Of a DNA stretch of 64,000 bases, positions 1 to 8,816 are shown one piece after another; the first letter of the stretch is position 1, and every line of letters begins with the position of its first letter. The DNA is from Mucilaginibacter frigoritolerans (lineage in GTDB: Bacteria > Bacteroidota > Bacteroidia > Sphingobacteriales > Sphingobacteriaceae). Both the position numbers and the translations under genes were made by a program. The stretch is taken from positions 310,001 through 374,000 of the forward strand of contig NZ_VLLI01000005.1 in the NCBI RefSeq assembly GCF_007830615.1, given 5' to 3'. The notes beneath the pieces are model-generated. The model did no database searches, was not told the DNA's origin, and saw only the letters and a list, made by a program, of their open reading frames with translations.

Positions 1-217
1 AGCATCAAATGAAGGTGTTCTAATTGAGTATTCAACGCTCGAAAAAACACTTTTGGAGTATTTGGACAAAACTGTAAGGATAACCATAAAAGAGTGCTGT
101 GAGTTGCTTAAAATAAGTCGTAAGCGTGCACAGCAACTACTGGTAGATTTGATCCTGTCAGGTATCATCCGGATTAATACTACTGAAAAGGAAGAGTTTT
201 ATACAGCAGTAAGTTAA
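1..217 (+). CDS. 3' end of a protein with a C-terminal helix-turn-helix-like segment (truncated by window)
   Basis: The frame is open from base 2 to a TAA at 215-217 and gives 71 residues; the 5' part lies outside the window. The visible tail has an alternating hydrophobic pattern with a segment reading ITIKECCELLKISRKRAQQL, followed by DLILSGIIRI. This resembles a winged-helix or HTH domain (recognition helix, then a short beta wing). I do not recognise the family. A DNA-binding tail of an ATPase-like or regulatory protein would fit, but the function is unknown. The next gene runs convergently, so this is the end of its transcript. Confidence 0.6.
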   Translation, partial: ASNEGVLIEYSTLEKTLLEYLDKTVRITIKECCELLKISRKRAQQLLVDLILSGIIRINTTEKEEFYTAVS

Positions 218-246
218 TTTGATAAATAGGGATTATCTGAATCGGG

Positions 247-1413
247 TTATTGAATGGCAGGAATAATATAATGGATAAATAATGCCTGAGAATCATTCCT
301 TAAGCTTTTACCATAATTACCGACTGTTATAATTACTATCATATGGTATGGGTTTAATACAAAGATGCGCTGTCCTCCATTGCCCTTTGCAGCTACTGCT
401 TCCAACCCTTTTCTGTTAACTTTTATGCTGTCTATCCAAAATTGGTAACCATATCCTCCAGGGCCTTCTTCTTCAGGACGTTTTATTGCAATGGTGCTGG
501 AGGAATCTACCCATTTTGAGGGTAGTATTTGCTTTTGGTTGTATATGCCATGATTGGCGTATAACATTGCAAATTTTAAAAGATCTCTTGATCGCAAACG
601 TAATCCTGATGCCGCTGCCGGGTCTCCCCCATCCATTTTTATCCACACATGACTAGTTATCCCCAAAGGGGTAAACAAGTTTTTAGTTGCATAGTTGTTA
701 ATGTCTTCACCGCTTACTTTCTTTATAATGGCTGCAAGCAGCTGTGTTCCGCCACTGTTATAATTCCAGGTTGTTCCGGGTGTAACAGCAATCGGTCTGC
801 TAAGAATAAAGGCAAGCGGATTGGAACTATGTTCCATAATGGATTCGCAATTTTTCAATTCATCATTATTCCCTTCATCCCAACTTAAACCCGAACTCAT
901 GGTGAGCAGCTGGCGGATGGTTATGTTTTTTTTCTCACTGGTATTATATTGACTATACTCGGGAAAGAATGAAAATACAGGCTGATTAATATCCTTGATC
1001 AGGTGTTGATTGATGGCAATACCAATACATGCTGAAACAATACTTTTAGATATGCTTCTCACATCATGCAGATCGTTAACGGAATGCTCCGCATAACCAA
1101 GGTCTTTACCCCATATTTCATCTTTCCCAGCGAAATATTGCTCATAAATCAATTTTCCATCCTTTTCGATAAGCAAGCTATGAATGTTAGGAATACTATC
1201 TGCCAGGATAAGCCGGGTAAGTTTATTTATTTTTTGTGAATCCAGTCCGCAACGATTTACAGTACCCACCGGGATATCATCATTCAATGGCCTGGGTGTT
1301 GAATAAGCATAAAAAGAAATTCGCCGATGTTTGTTGCTACATGAAAATAACACAAATAATAATGCTGCATAAAAGACAGACTTAAGTATATATGCCCTTT
1401 TAACAATTTTCAT
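247..1413 (-). CDS. Serine hydrolase, beta-lactamase class C family lipoprotein
   Basis: This is a 388-residue penicillin-binding-protein-like serine hydrolase (Beta-lactamase family, PF00144). The N-terminus is a lipoprotein signal with a lipobox LFSC (Cys25), so it is probably anchored in the cell envelope. The SxxK catalytic motif is S120-I-S-K123, a Tyr-containing motif WNYNSGG lies near residue 215, and a GNGG segment near residue 345 replaces the usual HGG or KTG motif. SSGLSWDEG is typical of the 6-aminohexanoate-dimer hydrolase/esterase subgroup. The substrate cannot be read from the sequence; esterase or peptidase activity is more likely than beta-lactam resistance. It stands alone, convergent with the truncated gene on its left. 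Confidence 0.85.
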   Translation of the reverse strand: MKIVKRAYILKSVFYAALLFVLFSCSNKHRRISFYAYSTPRPLNDDIPVGTVNRCGLDSQKINKLTRLILADSIPNIHSLLIEKDGKLIYEQYFAGKDEIWGKDLGYAEHSVNDLHDVRSISKSIVSACIGIAINQHLIKDINQPVFSFFPEYSQYNTSEKKNITIRQLLTMSSGLSWDEGNNDELKNCESIMEHSSNPLAFILSRPIAVTPGTTWNYNSGGTQLLAAIIKKVSGEDINNYATKNLFTPLGITSHVWIKMDGGDPAAASGLRLRSRDLLKFAMLYANHGIYNQKQILPSKWVDSSSTIAIKRPEEEGPGGYGYQFWIDSIKVNRKGLEAVAAKGNGGQRIFVLNPYHMIVIITVGNYGKSLRNDSQALFIHYIIPAIQ

Positions 1414-1615
1414 AAAATGAACCGGATGGTTTAATTACTGGGAAACTGTATTTAGTAATACATGACAAGAAAGAAAATCTGATGTTGCATAGATTTATAC
1501 CTATTAAACGATTTTACCTCAATGGAGGGCATTAATAAATCTTGATATTTTGTAAATATTGATTACCATTGTTTTATTAATTCATCTTATACCTTTTATC
1601 ATAATTAAAAAAACA

Positions 1616-2032
1616 ATGGATCAGAAACCATCAAACGCGTTTATAGGCGCATCATGGGCAGCTTTAATCATCGGTTTTATAGCATACAACATCGGCTTGT
1701 GGAATGCCAAAATGGTACTTAACGAAAAAGGATATTACTTCACCATATTGCTTTTTGGACTCTTTGCTGCAATATCAGTACAAAAAAGTGTTAGGGACAG
1801 ATTGGAGGGTATCCAGGTTACCAATATTTATTATGGCTTAAGCTGGGCCTGTACCCTTATTTGTGTCTTGCTTCTTACTGTAGGTTTGTGGAATGCAGAT
1901 TTAACCTTAAGCGAAAAAGGCTTTTATGCCATGTCGTTTTTACTTACCTTATTTGCAGCTATAGCTGTACAAAAGAATACCAGGGATCTGATTAATTTTG
2001 ACAAGATTGAACGAAAAAGTAACCTTGTCTAA
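1616..2032 (+). CDS. YiaA/YiaB family inner-membrane protein
   Basis: This is a 138-residue protein starting at ATG 1616 (MDQKPSNAF). An in-frame TTG at 1559 would add 19 hydrophobic residues but is a weaker choice, because the family begins just before the first membrane pair. It is built of two tandem YiaA/B units (PF05360). Each contains two transmembrane helices, a conserved LWNA segment and a short loop ending AVQK or SVQK plus Arg-Asp. The role is unknown in this family; in enterobacteria it sits in the envelope. It is monocistronic, followed by a terminator hairpin at 2094-2124. Confidence 0.8.
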   Translation: MDQKPSNAFIGASWAALIIGFIAYNIGLWNAKMVLNEKGYYFTILLFGLFAAISVQKSVRDRLEGIQVTNIYYGLSWACTLICVLLLTVGLWNADLTLSEKGFYAMSFLLTLFAAIAVQKNTRDLINFDKIERKSNLV

Positions 2033-2092
2033 CTAGTAGAAGGTAGTCAATTCGGACATTAAATAATAAATCCTGCTGAATTTTGACTAAGC

Positions 2093-2134
2093 AAAAGCCT
2101 TGAAAGTATAACTTTCAGGGCTTTGTTGGTTTTA
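2093..2134 (+). terminator. Rho-independent terminator after the YiaA-like gene
   Basis: Stem AAAGCCTTGAAAG / CTTTCAGGGCTTT with a 5-base loop and one G-T pair (2094-2124) is followed by a T-rich stretch (TTGGTTTT). It lies 60 bases after the preceding stop and before the MATE gene. Confidence 0.75.
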
Positions 2135-2176
2135 ATAAGTATCCAGCAAAATGAATGCTTTTATTTTAGGTAGGCG

Positions 2177-2184
2177 TATTTTTG
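2177..2184 (+). promoter_or_regulatory. Possible -7 promoter element (TATTTTTG) for the MATE gene
   Basis: The octamer matches the Bacteroidota sigma-70 -7 consensus TAnnTTTG and lies 55 bases before the ATG at 2240. No clear TTG element is seen at the -33 spacing, so this is tentative. Confidence 0.35.
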
Positions 2185-2239
2185 ATTCTTAACTTCGGCA
2201 TCTCAAAACCAAAGTTGCCGTATCTCACATTTATTATCA

Positions 2240-3619
2240 ATGAAATCTATCTACCAAAAATATAAAGGTCATTATTTTGATAACCTTAACCTGGCTATCC
2301 CGGTGGTAATATCCCAATTGGGCCATACGCTTGTACAAACTTCTGATACTATTATTGTAGGTCACTTTGCTGGTACCGTTTCGCTGGCAGCGGTATCACT
2401 GGCTAATAGTATTTTTGTGATTCTACTGGTTATAGGTATTGGTGTATCTTATGGGATAACACCTTTAATTGCCCAGCATAATGGCCGTGATAATTATGCC
2501 GAGTGCGGACAGCTGCTTTCAAATAGTTTGTTTATAAACGTACTAACAGGTATAATACTTTTCACTGTTACAATAGTTGGCTCCATATTATTACTGAATC
2601 ACCTGCATCAAACCCCTGCTGTAGTAAGCCAGGCAAAGCCATTTCTGTTCTTACTGGGGCTGTCAATTATACCTATGCTGATATTCAATACCTTTAAGCA
2701 ATTTGCCGAAGGTCTGGGCTTTACTAAACAGGCCATGCTTATTTCAATTTGGGGTAATGTACTTAATGTTTGTGTGGGTATAGTTTTTGTAAAAGGGCTA
2801 TTTGGTATTAGCCCAATGGGTGTTAAGGGTGTTGGTTACAGTACCCTAATAGATCGCTGTTTAATGGCGCTGGTAATGAGTATGTATGTTTTCAAGTCTG
2901 TTAACTTTAAAAAGTATCTCAAAGGCTTTTACCTAACCAATATAAGTAAGGTCCGTTGTTTACAAATTTTAAGCATCGGTGCGCCAGTGGCCATGCAGTA
3001 CGCTTTTGAGATCAGCGCGTTTAGTGCGGCTGCAGTAATTATAGGTACTATCGGTTACCACGAGCAGGCCGCTCACCAGGTGGCCATTAACCTTGCATCT
3101 ATTACTTATATGATGGCTAGTGGCTTATCAGCAGCAGCAGCAATAAAATCAGGAAACTACTTTGGGGTAAGTGATCATCAAAAATTGCGGCACTCGGCTA
3201 TATCCAGCTATCACATTGTTATAGCCTTTATGTGTTGCACAGCTATCCTGTTTACTTTGCTTAATCATGTACTTCCGTGGATTTACACTTCTGATACCAT
3301 GGTGATAGGTATTGCTGCACAGTTACTTATCATTGCTGCGCTATTTCAATTGTTTGATGGTACGCAGGTAGTGGGCTTAGGTATATTGCGTGGAATGGGT
3401 GATGTGAACATTCCGACATTAATCACTTTTCTGGCATATTGGGTGATTGGTTTACCGGTTGGGTATGTTTTGGGGATCATCCTTCATCTGGGTGTTAAAG
3501 GCGTATGGTACGGATTGGTGCTGGGTTTGATGGTGTCTTCTATCTTGTTGTTTTTTCGTTTCCAGTTTATCAGCAAACGGAATGAGGATAAAACGGTGAT
3601 GATACCAGCGCAGGACTAA
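2240..3619 (+). CDS. MATE family multidrug efflux transporter
   Basis: This is a 459-residue inner-membrane antiporter of the MATE superfamily (NorM/DinF-like), with about twelve transmembrane helices in two homologous halves. Such proteins export cationic drugs or metabolites using Na+ or H+ gradients. The N-terminal half contains the typical VVISQLGHTLVQTSDTIIVG segment, with the MATE-type asparagine/aspartate region after the first helix. The second half begins near residue 235 with LSIGAPVAMQYAFEISAF. The length is usual for the family. The gene has its own leader after a terminator, and its 3' end overlaps the convergent deacetylase gene by 4 bases. The substrate is unknown. Confidence 0.93.
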   Translation: MKSIYQKYKGHYFDNLNLAIPVVISQLGHTLVQTSDTIIVGHFAGTVSLAAVSLANSIFVILLVIGIGVSYGITPLIAQHNGRDNYAECGQLLSNSLFINVLTGIILFTVTIVGSILLLNHLHQTPAVVSQAKPFLFLLGLSIIPMLIFNTFKQFAEGLGFTKQAMLISIWGNVLNVCVGIVFVKGLFGISPMGVKGVGYSTLIDRCLMALVMSMYVFKSVNFKKYLKGFYLTNISKVRCLQILSIGAPVAMQYAFEISAFSAAAVIIGTIGYHEQAAHQVAINLASITYMMASGLSAAAAIKSGNYFGVSDHQKLRHSAISSYHIVIAFMCCTAILFTLLNHVLPWIYTSDTMVIGIAAQLLIIAALFQLFDGTQVVGLGILRGMGDVNIPTLITFLAYWVIGLPVGYVLGIILHLGVKGVWYGLVLGLMVSSILLFFRFQFISKRNEDKTVMIPAQD

Positions 3620-4518
3620 AAGTATAACTCGTTAGCTACCCGGTAGGTATTACAATGTGCATCAACAATATCCCTGATGTTAGGCGAATAGCCCCCTCCC
3701 ATGCTTACCTGAACCGGAATGTGGTGTTTGACGCATTGTTCTAATACAAATTGATCGCGGGCTTTACAGGCGTCTCTGCTTAAAGCCATCTTGCCAAGCT
3801 TATCTGTTGCCAGTACATCCACACCCGAAAGGTAAAATATAAAGTCAGGCTTTTGCTGTTCAATCAATCCGGGCAGTGTTTGTTGAAGTATTTGCAAATA
3901 TTCTTCGTCACCGGTACCATCCGGTAAGGCAATGTCAAGGTCGGATTTTTCTTTCCTGAACGGGAAGTTATTAGCCCCATGCATAGAAAAAGTAAACACC
4001 CTTTGCTCCTGTTCAAATATCTGCGCGGTGCCATTCCCCTGGTGCACATCTAAATCGATGATTAATATAGATGTAGCTAATTTACTGTTTAATAAATAAT
4101 TAGCTGTAATTGCCTGGTCGTTTAATAAACAAAAGCCTTCTCCCCAATTGGTGCCGGCATGATGTGTTCCTCCGGCAATGTTAAAAGCCACGCCATACTG
4201 AAAAGCATAATGGCAAGCCTCTATTGTGCCCTGAGCAATGCGCTGTTCACGCTCCACTAATTGGGTAGATAACGGGAAGCCTGTCCGGCGTTGTTCTTTG
4301 GCAGGTAGGGTTAAATCCCTTAATTGCTCCCAATAGTTTTTCTCGTGCGTCCAGCAGATCACTTCTTCTGATGTCAGAGACGGTGTGAATAAATTATTCT
4401 TACTGATTAATCCCTCGTGAAGTAATTGTTCAGGTATCAATTCATATTTCAGCATTGGAAAACGATGTCCCTCTGGCAGCGGATGGATATATATCGGATC
4501 GAAGGCTATTTTGAGCAT
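3616..4518 (-). CDS. Histone deacetylase family protein (AcuC/HDAC-like zinc hydrolase)
   Basis: This is a class I/II HDAC-fold zinc amidohydrolase (PF00850) of 300 residues from ATG 4518 (MLKIAFDP). An upstream in-frame ATG at 4548 would add ten non-conserved residues. Active-site residues are visible: the charge-relay His pair in GGTHHAG (119-120), zinc ligands Asp157 and His159 in DLDVHQGNG, Asp234 in SGVDVLATD, and the GGGYS motif near the C-terminus. Bacterial members deacetylate proteins, acetylpolyamines or small acetylamides; the substrate here is not evident. Its stop overlaps the MATE stop tail to tail. Confidence 0.9.
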   Translation of the reverse strand: MLKIAFDPIYIHPLPEGHRFPMLKYELIPEQLLHEGLISKNNLFTPSLTSEEVICWTHEKNYWEQLRDLTLPAKEQRRTGFPLSTQLVEREQRIAQGTIEACHYAFQYGVAFNIAGGTHHAGTNWGEGFCLLNDQAITANYLLNSKLATSILIIDLDVHQGNGTAQIFEQEQRVFTFSMHGANNFPFRKEKSDLDIALPDGTGDEEYLQILQQTLPGLIEQQKPDFIFYLSGVDVLATDKLGKMALSRDACKARDQFVLEQCVKHHIPVQVSMGGGYSPNIRDIVDAHCNTYRVANELYF

Positions 4519-5050
4519 TAATATTTTGTTGAAATCGGACTTAGGCAAATTTGGAAAGAAAAATGGAATTTCAACAGGCTAACAATAAAACGAACGAATT
4601 AGAGAGGCTATAATCAATCCTTTTTTCTCAGACTTATAAATGTGAGTCCAAGCGGTTGAAGTTTATTCTGGCGGCCTTTAAAGCGCCCTGGGTAGGGATC
4701 ACTAACGATTGTGTATACCCGGAAGTCAGATATTATCATTTTCGAAATTTCTATCGGACAGTAACATTGAACAGTGATTTGTCCATACCTAATGATTGAT
4801 TTTTTGCTTTAGTTATTAACTATAAACACTTGATTATTATTATATTATATAGTTTAATATAATGGAATAAACCTCCGGTTTATACAGCATTGTAAATCTT
4901 TAGTTTAATTGAAATTTACTCACTCCACGTGTTTGGAAACTGAAGATGAATCAGTCTGCAAAAAACAATTACTTAGTCAAAATGAAAAAAAAAGCGACAA
5001 GGCATTTGCAATGATGGTTAGTTTTTTTAAATCGATTTTAGGCCGCCTAA
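4519..5050. other. Intergenic region without a supported gene
   Basis: About 530 AT-rich bases lie between the deacetylase start and the kynureninase stop. I see no convincing terminator, RNA gene or repeat. A plus-strand 65-codon frame from a TTG at 4909 runs into the 3' end of the kynureninase gene. It has no recognisable domain and is treated as spurious. The left part should hold the leader of the deacetylase gene. Confidence 0.5.
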
Positions 5051-6334
5051 TCAATTTTCTCCCAGTGAAGCTGCGAGAATACCGGCAACGTCAAAAACTT
5101 GCTTAAAGCTGTTATAAAGCGGCACCGGGCTTAGGCGAATTACGTTAGGTTCGCGCCAATCGCCAATAACGCTATGGCTTGTTAAAAAATCAAACGTTTT
5201 GCGGGCATTGTTTTTGCAAACTATTGAAAGTTGGCAACCCCGTTCGTCTTTGTTTTTTGGGGTGATTATCCTAAGCACGTCTTCGCCTTTGTTCTGGTTA
5301 ATTTGTTCAATAAGGAATTCCAGATAGCCTGTTAGTAGCTGACTCTTTGCCCGCAGAGGCTCCAATCCGCCTGCCTGTTGAAAGATATCCAGTGCAGCCT
5401 TATGCAGGGTTAGTAACATTACCGGGCTTGTACTGAGCTGCCATCCTGCGGCTCCGATTTCCGGCTCAAAATCGTGCGTCATCAAAAAGCGTTTATCTTC
5501 ACGGTAGCCCCACCACCCCTCAAAGCGGTTAAGTGATTGATTATTAAAATGCTTCTCATTTACAAAAATTCCGCTGATACCACCAGGGCCCGAGTTCATG
5601 TATTTGTATGAACACCATGCTGCAAAATCCACATCCCAGTCATGTAAATTCAACAACACATTCCCGGCAGCATGCGCCAGATCAAACCCTGCAAACGCCC
5701 CAACCTTATGGGCCGTTTTGGTAATTGCTTCGATATCATAGAATTGCCCGGTGAAATAATTTACCCCGCCAAACAGCACCAAAGCAAGATCATCAGCATG
5801 ATTGTTAATCGTTTTCAGGATGTCTTCTGTCCTTAAAATTGATTCCCCTTCTCTTGGAAAAATTTCAATAATAGCCTCTTTCGGATCATAACCATGAAAC
5901 CTGGCCTGGCTGGCAAAAGCATATTGATCTGAAGGGAAAGCACCGCCTTCCATTATTATTTTATAACGTTTACTAGTTGGTTTATAGAAGCTTACCATCA
6001 ATAAATGAAGGTTAACTGTTAGCGAATTCATTATAGTAACCTCGTCTTTTTTGGCACCAAGCAGGTTGGCAAGTATCCCGGTTAGCTTTTTATGGTAGCC
6101 CAACCAGGGATCATCACCCTCAAAAAAACCTTCAATGCCCAGGTTTTTCCAATTAGCAAACTGATCCAAAACATACTGCTGTGCTGTTACCGGTTGAAGC
6201 CCCAGGGAATTTCCGCAGAAATATATTACATCCTTCCCTTTATTTTGTGGTACCAAAAATAGTTTTTTTAAATCTTTTAATTCATCCTGTTCATCAAGCG
6301 CAGTAGCAAATGCTAGTGTATTCTGGTAGTTCAT
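5051..6334 (-). CDS. kynU: Kynureninase
   Basis: This is a PLP-dependent hydrolase of 427 residues, the usual KynU length. It cleaves kynurenine to anthranilate and alanine (or 3-hydroxykynurenine to 3-hydroxyanthranilate) in tryptophan degradation and NAD synthesis. The PLP lysine is Lys244 in CSYKYMNSGPGG, and the cofactor aspartate and histidine are in GFDLAHAAGN (Asp218, His221). Other family marks are YFCGNSLGL near residue 40 and GIEGFFEGDDPW near residue 68. No other kynurenine-pathway gene is adjacent, so it appears to be a single-gene unit. Confidence 0.95.
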   Translation of the reverse strand: MNYQNTLAFATALDEQDELKDLKKLFLVPQNKGKDVIYFCGNSLGLQPVTAQQYVLDQFANWKNLGIEGFFEGDDPWLGYHKKLTGILANLLGAKKDEVTIMNSLTVNLHLLMVSFYKPTSKRYKIIMEGGAFPSDQYAFASQARFHGYDPKEAIIEIFPREGESILRTEDILKTINNHADDLALVLFGGVNYFTGQFYDIEAITKTAHKVGAFAGFDLAHAAGNVLLNLHDWDVDFAAWCSYKYMNSGPGGISGIFVNEKHFNNQSLNRFEGWWGYREDKRFLMTHDFEPEIGAAGWQLSTSPVMLLTLHKAALDIFQQAGGLEPLRAKSQLLTGYLEFLIEQINQNKGEDVLRIITPKNKDERGCQLSIVCKNNARKTFDFLTSHSVIGDWREPNVIRLSPVPLYNSFKQVFDVAGILAASLGEN

Positions 6335-6518
6335 TGGTCGTTTTAGGTTCTTTTTATATTACAAGTAATAGGGTATAATTTACTGTTTATTAACCGTATA
6401 TGTGTTTTATTGCATGTCAAAAAAATTAACATGCCTGGTCATTGCTTTGCACAACCTGCTCTTTCTACAACAAGTCGTAAAGCGGGCGAAGAAAAGGATT
6501 TGACCAAAATTAGTTAAA

Positions 6519-7121
6519 TTATTTGTTTGGCTTGCTTACGTAAATATTCCCTTTTACATAAAACCGGTAAGGCAGTAAGGCATCTTCGGCGGCATAGGAT
6601 ACACCTATTCTTGGACCCGCCATGATTTCACTGTCCGGATAAGATAGGCCGCGATCTTCAATCCAGATAACATCGCTCTGCAGACTTAATGTATTTATTT
6701 TACGCGATATGCCCAATGCTTTAGCTACAGAGCCAGGCCCTGAAGTGATATTGGGTTTCACAACCGGCATGTTCCGGCGCAGTTGCATCAGCTCCAGGCC
6801 TTCAGTCGGATTAATAGCTCTGATCAGTATGGCATGTGGTTGCCCTTCTACCGAAGTCACGATATTGAACATCTCATGAATGCCATAGCAGAGGTACACA
6901 TAGCTGATACCTCCCTGCATAAACATGGTTTGTGTTCGGGGCGTTTGTTTGTTGCCATAAGCATGTGATGCTTTGTCAATAGCGCCATTATATGCTTCTG
7001 TTTCAACTATATATCCACCTGTAGTTATACCGTCAATACAGGTAAATAGATATTTACCAAGTAGGTCCCTGCTCAGTGCAACTACATCAGCACTATGATA
7101 ATATGTTTCCGGCAGCTTCAT
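6519..7121 (-). CDS. DNA-3-methyladenine glycosylase (AAG/MPG family)
   Basis: This is a 200-residue base-excision-repair enzyme of the alkyladenine glycosylase (Mpg) family, which removes 3-methyladenine, hypoxanthine and similar damaged purines. Characteristic segments are VALSRDLLGK, IVETEAYNG with the catalytic glutamate and tyrosine, the SYVYLCYGIH strand, and SGPGSVAKALGIS. The length matches bacterial members. It lies two bases downstream of the alpha/beta hydrolase gene, so the GAF-type reductase, the hydrolase and this glycosylase probably share a transcript. Confidence 0.93.
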   Translation of the reverse strand: MKLPETYYHSADVVALSRDLLGKYLFTCIDGITTGGYIVETEAYNGAIDKASHAYGNKQTPRTQTMFMQGGISYVYLCYGIHEMFNIVTSVEGQPHAILIRAINPTEGLELMQLRRNMPVVKPNITSGPGSVAKALGISRKINTLSLQSDVIWIEDRGLSYPDSEIMAGPRIGVSYAAEDALLPYRFYVKGNIYVSKPNK

Positions 7122-7123
7122 TT

Positions 7124-7768
7124 TTAATTCAATATAGACTTTAGTATCTTATTTATTTCTTGCGCCTTATCAAATATCATAATGTGAGTGCCACCTTTTA
7201 CAATAATAGCATCTTTGATCCTTTTATAAGAAAAAACCAAATCTCTATCGCCGGTTATGTGAATGACATTTGGAGGAATGGTCTTGTTCTTCCATTTTAA
7301 AACTGCTCCCATTGCCCATTTTATAAATACAGGTGATGATTTTTTAAGCATATCCCTAAAAAGCCAGCTATCCGCTTTACTCATATGCCCGAATAGTGGT
7401 TCTACCAGGGAATCCACGCTGGTAAATGCTTTGCCAGGAATGATTTTATAAATAGGGAATCTCCTGAAAAATTTAAAATACCCAGGCGCCTCATCAATAG
7501 TTTTAATACTTGAAATGAGAATTACTTTTTTAACCGGAAGGTGTTTGGCTATTTCAATGGCAATCATTCCACCCAATGAATTGCCAATTATTATTGAATT
7601 ATTGCTTATATTGTATTGTGATACAATCTTTTGTGTATAAGTGGATAAAGTGTCGGTGCTATCAGGTGCTATCCAATCAACTCGGGTAACGTCGAACCCC
7701 TTTAAGTCGATATTATTATATACCCGGGTATCGGCCCCTAATCCGGGTATTAAAAATATTCTACTCAT
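7124..7768 (-). CDS. Alpha/beta hydrolase
   Basis: This is a small cytosolic alpha/beta hydrolase of 214 residues. The nucleophile elbow is GNSLGG with Ser64, the likely acid is Asp174 or Asp176 in TGDRDLVF, and the histidine is His195 in GGTHIMIF. The N-terminal IFLIPGLGAD supplies the oxyanion region. There is no signal peptide. It is packed directly against the fRMsr gene upstream and the glycosylase gene downstream. The substrate is unknown. Confidence 0.82.
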   Translation of the reverse strand: MSRIFLIPGLGADTRVYNNIDLKGFDVTRVDWIAPDSTDTLSTYTQKIVSQYNISNNSIIIGNSLGGMIAIEIAKHLPVKKVILISSIKTIDEAPGYFKFFRRFPIYKIIPGKAFTSVDSLVEPLFGHMSKADSWLFRDMLKKSSPVFIKWAMGAVLKWKNKTIPPNVIHITGDRDLVFSYKRIKDAIIVKGGTHIMIFDKAQEINKILKSILN

Positions 7769-8245
7769 TTAAAAATTTACCAGTTTTACGATGGCTTCCA
7801 AGTATTGGGCATCGGTTTCGTCAAACTGATCCAGTTCTTCGCTATCCACATCCAGCACGGCTACTACCCTGCCATTATGAAATACCGGCACTACAATTTC
7901 GGATTGTGAAAGCGAGCTGCAGGCAATATGTCCGGGGAACTGTTCTACATCCGGAACAATTAGTGTTTTTTCCTGTTGCCATGAAGTGCCACAAACACCT
8001 TTTCCCAATGCAATGCGAGTACAGGCCACAGGTCCCTGGAACGGACCCAATACTAACTCATTATCTTTTACCAGGTAAAAACCAACCCAAAACCACTTAA
8101 ATTGTTCTTTTAGAGCAGCACATACATTGGCAAGGTTTGCCACCAAATCAGCTTCGCCATAAAGCAAAGCTTCAATCTGGGGTAATAGTGACTGATACTG
8201 TTCTTTCTTGTCGGTTGATGCGGTTATGTTTAAATCTTCGGCCAT
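7769..8245 (-). CDS. msrC: Free methionine-(R)-sulfoxide reductase (GAF domain)
   Basis: This is a 158-residue GAF-fold enzyme that reduces free L-methionine-R-sulfoxide. The three family cysteines are present: Cys75 (VACTRI), Cys85 (GKGVCGTSW) and Cys109 (HIACSS). The active-site strand PVFHNGRVVAVLDVDS also matches the YebR/fRMsr group rather than regulatory GAF domains. It is the first gene of a three-gene minus-strand row with the hydrolase and DNA glycosylase. The protein-bound methionine sulfoxide reductases MsrA and MsrB are encoded elsewhere in the window (47.1-48.3 kb). Confidence 0.9.
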   Translation of the reverse strand: MAEDLNITASTDKKEQYQSLLPQIEALLYGEADLVANLANVCAALKEQFKWFWVGFYLVKDNELVLGPFQGPVACTRIALGKGVCGTSWQQEKTLIVPDVEQFPGHIACSSLSQSEIVVPVFHNGRVVAVLDVDSEELDQFDETDAQYLEAIVKLVNF

Positions 8246-8356
8246 GGTGCAAAAATAACATTGCTATGTTAAAAGTAATTAAGATGAATCTCATATTTAA
8301 TCTTTTATTTAGCACACCTTACCACAAAAAAGGTAAAGCATCAAAACTTTTGAAAC

Positions 8357-8605
8357 ATGAGAATTATTGCAGAGCTACCACATCCCGAATTTAAAATATC
8401 CATTCTGAATATGAACCATAAGTTTATTGTAAAGATGGAGCAGGGGAACCTGGAACAGATCTATAAAATTGCAGAAGCCGATTTACTCGACGGGGTTAAC
8501 AGTGTATTTGAATTGTTGGATGATGAATTTTTAAAAACCGTTTTGGCCCGCTTTCATGAAATGCGTAAGGATTTTAAGGAAAGTTATAACAGGTATAATT
8601 ATTAG
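8357..8605 (+). CDS. Small conserved-looking hypothetical protein
   Basis: This is an 82-residue acidic soluble protein starting at ATG 8357. It has good coding character (regular amphipathic pattern, KMEQGNLEQIYKIAEADLL, ELLDDEFLKTVLARFHEMRK) and no membrane segment or known motif that I recognise. It is divergent from the fRMsr gene and about 210 bases upstream of cobT. A two-helix or alpha/beta mini-domain is plausible. The function is unknown. Confidence 0.65.
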   Translation: MRIIAELPHPEFKISILNMNHKFIVKMEQGNLEQIYKIAEADLLDGVNSVFELLDDEFLKTVLARFHEMRKDFKESYNRYNY

Positions 8606-8788
8606 TTTTCTGTTTAATATATAATTATCTGAAAATTAAATACTTATATAGGTGTTAGGCGTTAAACAAAATTTAATTTGGCAGGTTTTATTAAAATTCA
8701 ATTAAGAAGTACTTAAAGTAAATGAATTTACTATTCATGTATTTTAATTAAAATATTGATAATTAATTAGTTATAAAAAACACCAAAT

Positions 8789-8796
8789 TATATTTG
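8789..8796 (+). promoter_or_regulatory. Possible -7 promoter element (TATATTTG) for cobTSC
   Basis: The octamer matches TAnnTTTG and lies 20 bases before the cobT ATG, leaving a very short leader. No cobalamin riboswitch is visible between 8606 and 8816, unlike upstream of btuB. The -33 element is not convincing. Confidence 0.4.
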
Positions 8797-8816
8797 GCAA
8801 TAAGAATATTATAGAA

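Noticed and set aside
4909..5106. 65-codon plus-strand frame from a TTG
   Set aside because: It overlaps the 3' end of kynU by 56 bases, has no domain and no promoter or ribosome site; only the amphipathic segment VSFFKSILGRLINF is suggestive.
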